A DNA stretch of 64,000 bases from Tubulanus polymorphus (taxonomy: Eukaryota > Nemertea > Palaeonemertea > Tubulaniformes > Tubulanidae): positions 2,202,072 through 2,266,071 of the forward strand of contig NC_134034.1 of assembly GCF_964204645.1 (NCBI RefSeq), given 5' to 3'. Positions 14,264-26,300 of this stretch are shown piece after piece. Numbering within the stretch: position 1 is the stretch's first letter; each line of letters begins with the position of its first letter. The notes beneath the pieces were generated by a model. That model saw nothing but the letters and a program-made list of their open reading frames with translations, was not told the DNA's origin and made no database searches. The translations under genes were made by a program, and so were the position numbers.

Positions 14264-16339
14264 ATGATCAGTTTAGTTAACATTATCAAATACAGCCTGA
14301 TATTAAACATCGCAGGTCAGTAAAATTCTGTCAAGTTTTTTTTCTTTCGCTGTGTTTGAAGTTTCATTTCATAATGGTCGAATTCGAATTAATACCACTT
14401 TCGAATTCGAACATTTCTACTATGCTTTTTTTGTCGGAACAATATACTCAGTAAACGATGACGTATTCAACACATACGAGGTTATAAAATGCTATCGTGT
14501 CATTAATGCGTTTATTTGTCAAATTAGGTCCGGGGTTTGACCCAACATTTTGGAGCCAACAACGGACCCATGACACCAGAATTTTTGACCATCGGGTCTT
14601 TATTTCTATAGCCTTAACCACCCGCTTTTAGGAAGCAATGAATTAGAGAATCTCATTATAGATTCAGAGTACTATTCAACTTTCCAGTTCTTTTTTTAAG
14701 TAACTTTCTAATGAACTCAAACATTTCTGTCAAATCTCTGCGATGAAATGATGGATCCAAGTTTGATTTTGACCATGTGCTAATTTAATCCCAGCCAATA
14801 ATAGTATATATCTAACCCTTGAGAGTAATCAAATCGTTTCCGAAATCTGTAGAGGCTGTGGGTTGAATGAAAAAAGAGCTTTCAAATTCGTGTAGAATCG
14901 TGAACTTAATCCTCGTTATTTTTTCTTCGAAGATTCTGCGGCGCAAGTGAATGTCGCCCTGGGCCGAAATACGATGCAGTCTAGTAACCAAAAAACGAAC
15001 ATAAAGCTATCATCAGCGGCAGTGGATGGAAACCAAAATACAAACATGAACCGCGGGTCCTGTACACACACCAAAGCCTCGGAACCGAACGGAAAGCCGC
15101 TCTGGTGGAAAGTTCATCTAGATGCTCGATACTCAGTGACGAGCGTGATTCTGGTCAACAGAGATTATGACGGTAAACGATTAAAAACGCCGGTCAGAAC
15201 TATACTGCCCTTTGTCCATAGTCTCGAGGAACCGAGATCCGGACGACATTAAACAAAAACAAAGAAACAAACAAACTTTGAACCGTGAACCGGCGTTATA
15301 AACCAGCTCCAACTTCAACCTCGGAAGCTCTTTAAATTTCATCCCATGACACAGTTTTATAGATAGGTTTTACTTAGAGCTCTAGGCTGATTATTTGGAC
15401 TATGGTTAAAACGTTCACCTAGTAGTGCCTGGTTTTCTACGGGGATTACTTCAAATTTCAACCCAAACCTAAAGCCCAAAAACCTAAAACCAAAATGAAG
15501 AAAACATTTCGATCAAATCAAGCAAAAGCAATGTAAATCTTCTATTAACGATTTCGTACTTCATATTGCAGCGTATCGTCTGAAGAAATTCAAAATTCTA
15601 GTCACTACGGACGAGTCTCCGCCGGACATGAATCTATCTAACATACCACAGAATACAATTTGCGCCGAACAGGAAGCGAAAATGAAATCGTCGGAAGTGA
15701 AAGAGTTCTTCTGCCCCGGTCACATGACCGGAAATACTGTGATCGTCACGAAGCCGTCCGGTACAGGAGCTTTGAGCTTGTGCGAGGTGGAAGTTTACGG
15801 TAAAGATTTTTGTTTTGTTTTTAGAATCGTTAGAATTAAAAGAAAAATAGTTAATTTGCATTTCAATGACTCAACAGCCAGAATTACGTTTTCAGTTACT
15901 TTATATCTACAGAGGAAATGTATTTATTATCGAACTCTTCATCAGTCATAGTTAAAGCTCATTTTAATTTACTTGGACAACAATAATTTTCATTACTCGA
16001 ATTATGTTTTTTAAGGTCTCATTATCTCCCTTTTAACTATTTCCAGGCGTCAAATTGGAAACTAACTGTACAGGAAGTAATTACGTCGTCGAAAAGTTTG
16101 AACATCGTTCTAACTGGACCGATGAAGCGACGATTCTCGACACAATTGATGCTGGTAGATCTTGTCTCGAATGCGTCGGTGAATGTAGCCGGAATGCAGG
16201 CTGCATAGGGATCACGTGCCAGCGTATTTCCGGTCAGTTTAAGTGTAAACTGTACACGCCAGTCACAGGCAGCTCCGCGCAGCCGCAAACAGCGACAAAC
16301 AATCAAACTGGTATTTCCTACTTCAAGAAACAATGTTGA
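14264..16339 (+). CDS. Secreted F-type lectin (FTP) + PAN/apple-like protein, 4 exons
   Basis: Exons: 14264-14315, 14933-15172, 15572-15799, 16047-16339, all joined at phase 1, giving 270 residues. Exon 1 is a short hydrophobic signal peptide. Exons 2-3 form one F5/8C-like FTP domain (fucolectin/tachylectin-4 type): VALGRNTMQSS near its start, AAVDGN, the WWKVHLD strand, SVILVNRD, and closing EVEVYG. Exon 4 is a cysteine-rich PAN/apple-like module (about residues 173-270) with eight cysteines. Proteins of this kind bind glycans outside the cell and often serve in recognition or immunity. The usual fucose signature (His, then Arg-x-Asp, then Arg/Lys) is not intact here, so fucose binding is uncertain. 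A paralogue with the same exon plan lies at 50148-53896. Confidence 0.85.
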
Positions 16340-17398
16340 ATTCATGGCATCCGGACTAAACCTCCATTGCTACTGTTCTCGCTAATGCGTTGACCTTCAC
16401 CTTATAGTCCCGTGCCACGCGTCTTACCGTTATTACAGTAGAGTTTGTCGAAGAAATACGCCGACTGCTCTGACCTCAAACTCGGGCATTTGTAATATTT
16501 CAACCAGCATTCGTGTGGCCGGTGATCTTTGAATTGAACGCCGACCCGACACATCTGGACGAGGCGTCACACGCGTCGGGCACATATCGATAAGTTATCT
16601 GTTTTCACCAGACCGCTATCATGTCTGCTACAGTCTCCGTCTTTTTTACCGTACAGCCCCGAGGGCTTCAAGCCAATCGCTGAAATTCCACACAGTCAAG
16701 AGGTGAAATAATTCCACCCTATCTAGCGATGGAGTACCCGCAGCGCTACTGTGGCAATAGAGGATTCCACTTATGGTTGGTCGAGATCCTCCAGGTGTCG
16801 CTAGTAGATGGTTGGCAATCGATTTCTTTTACATTTCGATTAAATATTTCGACTAAATAAATCAATTATTCGTGAAAACTACACAGATATCTCTGTACAA
16901 AAATGAATTTTGTCCCATTTTTGGCATAGCTCTTGCAAAAGTAGTTCTAGTTACTCAACAGTTCAGAGATCCATGGCAAGCTCGTACTAGCCAGTGGCCG
17001 TGCACAATGGCCGTTTCAGTGGTCGTGACCGCCCCCTGCTCAGCTACCAAATATTTTTTAATCGTTTTCTTGAAGGAATGTACTTTAAGACCATCCACTT
17101 CCCCGGGCGCCGGCGACCTGACATCGGTGTTTGGCCAAACAATAGCCGTATGCCCCTATCAGAGATTTTAGTCGGCGGTATAACATTAACATTTTGTATG
17201 AACCCCCTCCTGGACAAAAATCCTAGATCCTCGCCTGGCGTCACGATTTGATGTACAATAATCGCGGTCTACGGTAAGTTCCAAATAAAGTACTTAGTTT
17301 AATTGAATTTGAGATGAGCAGCGCATTGCGCAATACATCGGCTCCACGGTGACCTTGCAGTTTATCGCTAAGCTATTCGGTAGTAAAATGTAATCAAA
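16340..17398. other. 3' flank and intergenic DNA
   Basis: It holds the second copy of the 69-bp exact repeat (16520-16588), a reverse copy of the GACACCTGG dispersed repeat at about 16735-16811, and an AATAAA at 16856-16861. I see no gene in the rest. The last part should contain the MED1 promoter and 5' UTR. Confidence 0.5.
16520..16588 (+). repeat. 69-bp exact repeat, downstream copy
   Basis: Base-for-base identical to 12862-12930 and in the same orientation, with unrelated flanks. Confidence 0.9.
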
Positions 17399-20300
17399 AT
17401 GGCGTCGGTTGTCGGATCGGGCTCGACAGCTGCCGGCCAAAAAACGGGCCAGGACGGCCCGTCAAACGGTGAGCAATTTTTAGATTAACGGAATTTGAAG
17501 TATTCGTTTCAGGTTTAGGATTTATCCGATGACAAGGTTTCAGAGGCCTCGGGGATTATCGTTAATCCGTATCAATCCGACAAAAACAGTCTTACTCTAG
17601 TCTAGTTGACGGTTGACTTTTTTGTTAGACGTGCATCTAACATGTCGACTGACATTGACAGTTCATTCTTACGACAAAGTAGTGATTCATTCCCCGCAGA
17701 AAGTAGAATTAAAAAAGGCCCATTGAGAAAAGCTTCAATTTCTAACTCTTGGCCATCAAGTTAGGGCCTACTGAGTACCGTCCACTCCGCTTGGTGGCGC
17801 CACTACACGAATTTCGACGCTTACCCTTTCGTAGGCCTACCCCTGCCTAACAATTTCCAATTCCCCGCAACGAGATTATTTTTCAGGGAGGTCTAGGGAA
17901 TATGAAACCCGTAATTTCGATCAAATAAATTAGGCAGTGGATATTTTGCCAATGCGGCATTATTCCTGTTTATCCCAGAATGCTGTTTATAACCAATAAC
18001 TCAGGTTCTGATTGGCTAATTTATACCGCTCACATCAATGTGTAGTGTAAATTAGCCAATCAGAATGAGTCATCGCAAAATTCGTGTTAACTGATTTGGA
18101 GAACAGAATTAGAGAAAATAGAGCAGAATTTGAACCTGAACCTGGACCAGTATTAAAGCACACAAATAGCCCCCCTCTGATCTGGTGACGCCCATGATTT
18201 TGTTATTTTATTGGTAGATTTTGGCAAAATAGGTTTACTTGAATAATGCCTCTTCAGCAATATATCCTCTTTCTATGAATTAGGAGACGCCCCAACTACT
18301 GTCGTTTAGTCTTGGCAGTGGTGTTACAGTCGCGTTTAATGTTTTTTTTTCCATTTTCAAAACAGCAGCAGCCGGCGATAAAAGATTGACGGAATTAATG
18401 GAACGTTTACGTTTGAAAGCCGACCAAATGAAGTCATGGACCGATACGACGAAAGCGCTTCGAATGGCGATGTCGGTAGGCGCACCCAAATAGGCCCCCT
18501 AACGCTTGCTATTTTTGTAACCAGGGTCCAGTTCCACAGTTCCGAGTTAAGATTTGACTCTGAGTTAAAACATTGAAAATGAACTAACTTTTAACTCAGA
18601 GTTAACTCTAACTCACAACTGTGGAACTGGGTCCAGGAGGACTCTAGGGGCTTTTACCTTTACAAATTCTGAAATGTGAAATATAGTGAAAAAAAGTACG
18701 CCTGTCTGAGAAATTGTGAAAAATCTGGTAGATTTATGAAAAGTGTATTTGTTTTCATATTTTTGATCCCTTTGCCATACACAGTGGAGCTGAAAATTGT
18801 TCGATTTCTTTTAAGTTGAAAATTGCGCCTTCCTCTAGGCCTATCAGTCACGATAGGGCAATAGGATCATTAATGAAGAAAGCTCTCAGTCTCTGTGAAA
18901 TGGCCCTAGTTGAAATTTACATCGAGGCCTAGCTGGCAAATTTGAATTTTATATATCGGATTTCTTCTTCTTCAGGATAAAAGGCATCACACGGAATGCG
19001 TCGACAAGGCTCAGTTACAAAAACATTTAGACCAGTTACAGAAAGCTGTTAAAGGTACGTTTTGTCACTCCTTTCCGTATCGCGAGAATTTGCAAGCTAC
19101 AAAATCAATACACTTAAGCGAAAGAAAAAGAATAGCTATCGGGACTTCTAAGAATGAAATTTGACTACGAAATTAAAGAAAACTAAGAAAAAATCTAGAC
19201 TTTAATCTCACGACAGCACCGTCATAGAAAAAAGGAACGCTAAGAGGGCACCTTAACCCTTTCAGTGCATCTACACCGCAGTGTGGTGTACAAATCAGTG
19301 ATGGATTTTGCTAGTACACCGCACTGCAATGTATTGATTTAATTAGTAATTACTAATTATCTCTCTTGAAAGATGGCAGCAACTGTCAAAGATAGTGAAA
19401 TATTAGTAACTAACGATACACTGCACCGCGGTGTAGACGCACTATAGTGCTATTCCTGTTGTTCAACACACTAGGGTGGAATTTTTCAGAATTTTCAAAT
19501 TATCTTCAGCACTACAGGATATTAATTAGCCAGCACTGAAAGGGTTAAGTGCCTACCTCACGAGTACGCTTAGTTTCAAAGCAAGAGGCTGTCTAGTCAT
19601 AGGCCTATTACAGGCCTTCAATTGACGGTAAATTATGATATGATACGATAATGTAATATTTGGAACCATCCCTTTGTTTAGTGGATGGCTCCGCGAATAT
19701 CAAATCGCTGTTTATACGACGTGTGTTTCGATCGTTTTGTTTCGTTTTTTTTTAGTCGTGAATCAACAGACGTTCGTGGAGAAGTTGAATTCGGTGGCGC
19801 GAAGCGTCGGGTTGAAGTTCACGATGGCCGGTGCCGACTGTTTCATCAGTTCCGACATGTTCTACGTCGAAATCAAAATCGACGCCAACGGAAAAATACA
19901 AGATCTGAACGTCGCGCATCACGGCGATCATCCAGTCGTAAGTTTCAATCGGACTTCTACGTCATCGATAAAGTTCATCTCTAACATTAGTTATATCATA
20001 ATATATGGGTTCATTAGGGATTGTTCGTGCATTGACGGTGAAATTCATTTTCGTTGAAATGTTACATTATTGGACGATATTAAATGTTCGATTTCATTGA
20101 TTTTCTGATCAATGGAATACAAATGATAAATAGTCACGACTACCGATAATGAATCGTGATGGTCCTTATCTCCATTTTACCCGTCCTAAAGACTTAACCT
20201 TTTCAGTGCGTCTACATCGCAGTGCGGTGTACAAATCGGCGATGGATTTTGCTAGTACACCGCACTGGGGTGTATTGTAATTAGTAATTAGTTTCTATCT

Positions 20301-23300
20301 CTACTGAAAGATGGCAGCACCTCTCAAATGTAGAGAAATATGAGTAACTAACGATACACCGCACCGCAGTGTAGATGCACTATAGTGGTATTCCCGTTAT
20401 TCAACACACTAGGGTGGAATTTTTCAAAATTTTCAAATTATCTTCAGCACTATAGGGTATTAACTAGTCAGCACTGAAAGGGTTAAGGGTAATAAAGAGT
20501 TACTCGGTACTAAGGCGGGGTAAAGCAGATTTCACTTGTCTCGTAAACGAAAATTTAACGCGTATTCGTTTGTTTGTTTTTTAGCCGTGTGCGGAAATGA
20601 TGCAGTTATTGAAAGATGTGAAATTCGACGAATTCACCGAACATCTGACCGGACTGAACGGAATCTATAAAATCGGCGGCGACAAGTGAGTTGTTCGTTC
20701 TTCGTTTGAACGTCAAACGAAAATGCCGGTGCCGCTAGCGACATCTGGTGGAATACTGGCTTGCCGGAGTGGCCCATTGTTATTGTTAAATCAGTAGCAA
20801 TGGGGTACCGGTCAACGACTAAAACTTTTTTCGAGCTTAATCTTCTTCATAAAACTGTACTTATAAGTTCTTCATATTCACAGGAAACAGAAAACTGCAT
20901 TTATGGCCTTGCAATCGCTTGAAACGGATTTGAACATGCTGTCTCAACTTCAGAGGTAAATCAACCTATAACTGACCGGGGAGGGAAGTGGAGGTGTATT
21001 GTTAAAGAGATGAAAATCAGGTCAAATTCGGGGAAATGTGTTACATGGTTCCCGCAGAACAGGGAAATTGGGAAAAACTTGGGAATTTTGAAATAATAAT
21101 TCTCGGTTTCGAAAATTTTTGGGAATTTGAAAAATTTTCCTTGAATCAGGAAATTATTTGGGAATTTCATTTACATTTCACGTATAACATTTGCCAAGGG
21201 TAACTTTCTTCAGCGATTTCCCTTAAAAATCACCTTTATCAACCAGTCGCCACTGAAATCTCGACTGTAGCATGATGGTATCTGTTCATTTCCAGTTGGG
21301 AAAATTGAAAAATCGCCCATGAAATACTTGGGAATCTTTAATTCATATAACTGTGGGAACCATGGTGTTTAGATTGGTAGATCACTCGTGTAATCAAACC
21401 GTTTCCACGAATGTCTTATGTATTTTTGCTGCGTTAATTGATTGAATGCCTGTTATTCAAAGCGATGGGGTGGAATTTTAAAGACATTTTCAAATTATCT
21501 CCAGCTCATTCGGGTGTTAATTAGTCGGCGCTGAACGGGTGCGTAACTGATGTAACTGAATGTTTCTCTTTTCGCTTTTTTTTCAGTTCGATTTGCGGCG
21601 TGTCGAATTATATTCACAAATCGCCGCTGGGAATCGTGCAGCCTCGCGTCGGCGGTCTGCCGATGAAACTCATCTATTTCGTCGCTCCGTACGACCTTCT
21701 GAACCCGGTCACGAAATCGGCGTACTCGCTAACCGTCGAAGGTAACGCTTCGAAATTTCTGCTTCAACCTTCGCAATGACCAAACTAATGTCTGGTGTGT
21801 GTTGTTCATTATCAATCAATGATATCTCAGGTGAACACATGTGAAGTGTGGACGATCAGTTTTTGAAATTGTGCTGCTAAAATGTCTAATATCTGGTGTT
21901 TGTAGTTCATTTTCAATTAGAAATGTCTCAGGTGAAGCACTGAACACATGTGAAGTGTGGACGATCAGTTTTTGAAAGTGTGCTGATAAAATGTCTAATG
22001 TCTGGTGTTTGTAGTTCATTTTCAAATGAAAATATATCACGTGAAGTAATGAACACATGTGAAGTGTGGACGATCAGTTTTTGAAATTGTGCTGCTAAAA
22101 TGTCTAATATCTGGTGTTTGTAGTTCATTTTCAATTAGAAATGTCTCAGGTGAAGCACTGAACACATGTGAAGTGTGGACGATCAGTTTTTTAAAGTGTG
22201 CTGCTAAAATGTCTAATATCTGGTGTTTGTAGTTCATTTTCAATTAGAAATGTCTCAGGTGAAGCACTGAACACGTGTGTGAAGTGTGGATGATCAGTTT
22301 TTGAAATTGTGCTGCTAAAATGTCTAATGTCTGGTGTTTGTAGTTCATTTTCAATCAATAATACCTCAGGTGAAGCACTGAACACATGTGAAGTGTGTAT
22401 GACATCTTTTACATTATTGCATATCTTTCAACAATGCATGGGGGATGGAGCAGCCGATTAATAAGTATTGATGCTTGGTTCAGATAAATACGTTCATTAT
22501 TCACTTTTTTGTAGCGATAACTGATAATAATTTGGGTCACAGTGCGACGGTTGAACTGGAATCAGCGACGCCGAATCGGTTGCAAACAAAACCACTGATG
22601 ACTGTCAGCAAGGGTCATGACGGCAAAAGGTAAGCAGTTATGGTCTATATTTATGAAATTTTAAACTGGTCTGCGATGCTGTCCTCGGGTTTAAAGTTAG
22701 ATAGGTCGTTAGTTGAAGAAGTCAGAAGTTGGTGGCATCTACATTTTTCCACCATGTTTTAAGGGTGAAACTAAGAGCGTTTGAAAGTCGTCACTGTTCG
22801 GTCACAGTTTGTATCGATGCGAATATTCTTCAGACCGAGTTTTTAGTAGATGATTAAAATCAGTTGCAATCAATCATAGCAAAAATACATAAAGATTTAT
22901 TTTTTTATCATAGCCGTAAAAAGCAAGAACATATCAGGGAATTCGACAAATCTTCGCAAAACCCTGGAAAACTCACGGAATTTGGATAATGCTATCGATC
23001 ACGTCTTAATTTATCAGTTCATGATTCAAAACGAATGAATTTAGAATTTTAAACCTCTGAAATTTCTCTGGAAATTTTTGAATAATCGCATAGAACAATC
23101 AGGCTAAACTCGGGTGATTGGTGAACGAGTAGATGGTGGCCACCCTGCTGTAGTGTCCACTAAGGGGTCATTCATTTATTACGTACGCATTATGGGAGGG
23201 GGAGGGGTCAGTGCAATTGCGTACTGTAATGCTTAATGTATGTGGTAAAATGGCCGATTTTGCGTACAGAGGGGGGGGCGGGTTTGAAAAATTCAAATTT

Positions 23301-26300
23301 TATGCGTACGTAATAAATGAATGATCCTTAATTATGGAATTATTGATTCACCTTTGTTTCCGGTTTTATCGTCGTTTGAATATTTGCGATGTGATATTAT
23401 TTTCAGTTTGCCGTCGTTTCCGCCATTGATCGCTACGAACAGCTGTTCGTTGAACGCATATTTCGTGTTGCATTTACAAAAACCGATTCCGATGTCCCTT
23501 GGTATCATACGCAAAATACAGACCGTCACCAGTAAGTTCCGCAGGTCTGAGGGCTAATGGGTTAAGACTGAGGATCCACCAGGTGTTGCCGGTTTTGAAA
23601 AGTCTTGCGTGCCGACTGAAGTTTTGATGTCTCGTTTTTTTTTTTCATTTTTTTCGTCGACAGACATCGAGTTTGGAGATGAGGCGTCCTGTACGTCGAT
23701 GTTGTCGTTGATCATCGACGGCTTGTCGCAGAAATTCACGAAGAAAGATCTGCTGAACATCAACCCGAAACGTGGATTCTACGTGGTAGGTTAACGTTAT
23801 TCATTATCGGGCGACATTAGACGTAGCCTCAATGGTTGGTCTCGATATTTAGTTCGTACGCGTACTTATGCTAGACTCATCAGCAGCCAAAAAACTGGCC
23901 CGGGCAGATTCAAAATGGCCGACTGGTGGCCGCTGTTGTTCGTTTAAAACTAGGACCAGCTAGTAATGACCTGTGTGAGGGGAACAAGAAACCTCAAAAC
24001 TGCTGATAATACCATGAGTGGCGCTCAGTGGGTTGAGGGGAACAAGAAACCTCAAACGTGCTGATAATACTCTGAGTGGCACTCAGTGGGTTGAGTGGAA
24101 CAAGATACCTCAAACCTGCTGACAATACCATGAGTGGCACTCAGTGGGTTGAGGGGAACAAGAAACCTAAAATCTGCTGATGATACTCCGAGTGGCACTC
24201 AGTGGGTTGAGTGGAACAAGATACCTAAAATCTGCTGATGATACTCTGAGTGGCACTCAGAGGGTTAAGGGGAACAATTCACCTCAAACCTGCTGATATT
24301 ACCCTGAGTGGCACTCAGTGGGTTGAGGGGAACAAGAAACATGGAACCTGCTGATAATGCCCTGAGTGGCACTCAGTGGGTTGAAGGGAACAAGAAACAT
24401 GGAACCTGCTGATATTACCCTGAGTGGCACTCAGTGGGTTGAAGGGAACAAGAAACATGGAACCTGCTGATAATGCCCATAACGAGGTTGAAGCTTTCAA
24501 ATTTTTTGTTTATTCCTATATTTCAGACTTTGCCCGATCAGCAGCATTGTTACTACATCAGCGACTCGGTCGAACCGGACGATATGATTGGTCAGATGAT
24601 TACGAAAGTGCCGTTTTCGCATCCGACCAGCGTTCCGCAACTTCTCGTGTTGCTACGGCAACAACTGCAGTTCAACACGCTCATCGGAAGCTGCGTTCGG
24701 CCTCACTCGAAAAAGGGTATGTATAATGGTGGATCTGATTGGCCCCTGAAAATTTGTCGGAATTAAAGGTGATATTTGATTTGCGTAGTGGATACAGTAG
24801 ACTCCGCTCAAGTCAGATCTTTTGACTTGAGAGTGATATCCGAGTTGGATGGTACAGTAGACTCCGCTCAAGCCAGATCTTTTGATTTGACAGTGATATC
24901 TGAGTTGGATGGTACAGTAGACTCCGCTCAAGCCAGATCTTTTGACTTGACAGTGATATCTGAGTTGGATGGTACAGTAGACTCCGCTCAAGCCAGATCT
25001 TTTGATTTGACAGTGATATCTGAGTTGGATGGTACAGGAGACTCCGCTCAAGCCAGATCTTTTGACTTGACAGTGATATCTGAGTTGGATGGTACAGTAG
25101 ACTCCGCTCAAGCCAGATCTTTTGACTTGACAGTGATATCTGAGTTGGATGGTACAGTAGACTCCGCTCAAGCCAGATCTTTTGATTTGACAGTGATATC
25201 TGAGTTGGATGGTACAGGAGACTCCGCTCAAGCCAGATCTTTTGACTTGACAGTGATATCTGAGTTGGATGGTACAGTAGACTCCGCTCAAGTCTGATCT
25301 TTTGACTTGACAGTTATAGCTGAGTTGGATGGTACAGTAGACTCCGCTCAAGTCAGATCTTTTGACTTGAGAGTGATATCTGAGTTGGATGGTACAGTAT
25401 ACTCCGCTCAAGTCGGATCTTAAGACTTGAGAGTGAAATCTGAGTTGGATGGTACAGTAGACTCCGCTCAAGTCAGATTTTTTGACTTGAGAGTGATATC
25501 TGAGTTGGATGGTACAGTAGACTCCGCTCAAGCCAGATCTTTTGACTTGACAGTGATATCTGAGTTGGATGGTACAGTAGACTCCGCTCAAGTCTGATCT
25601 TTTGACTTGACAGTTATAGCTGAGTTGGATGGTACAGTAGACTCCGCTCAAGTCAGATCTTTTGACTTGAGAGTGATATCTGAGTTGGATGGTACAGTAT
25701 ACTCCGCTCAAGTCGGATCTTAAGACTTGAGAGTGAAATCTGAGTTGGATGGTACAGTAGACTCCGCTCAAGCCAGATCTTTTGATTTGACAGTGATATC
25801 TGAGTTGGATGGTACAGGAGACTCCGCTCAAGCCAGATCTTTTGACTTGACAGTGATATCTGAGTTGGATGGTACAGTAGACTCCGCTCAAGTCTGATCT
25901 TTTGACTTGACAGTTATAGCTGAGTTGGATGGTACAGTAGACTCCGCTCAAGTCAGATCTTTTGACTTGAGAGTGATATCTGAGTTGGATGGTACAGTAG
26001 ACTCCGCTCAAGCCAGATCTTTTGACTTGACAGTGATATCTGAGTTGGATGGTACAGTAGACTCCGCTCAAGTCTGATCTTTTGACTTGACAGTGATAGC
26101 TGAGTTGGATGGTACAGTAGACTCCGCTCAAGTCAGATCTTTTGACTTGAGAGTGATATCTGAGTTGGATGGTACAGTAGACTCCGCTCAAGTCTGATCT
26201 TTTGACTTGACAGTGATAGCTGAGTTGGATGGTACAGTAGACTCCGCTCAAGTCAGATCTTTTGACTTGAGAGTGATATCTGAGTTAGATGGTACATTAG

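Noticed and set aside
21816-22385. Overlapping minus-strand frames of 64-80 residues
   Set aside because: Translations of the 109-bp tandem repeat.
24653-26251. 532-residue minus-strand frame with 20-residue repeats
   Set aside because: It is the 60-bp satellite read in frame inside a MED1 intron; the plus strand is open too. No start context, domain or splice support.
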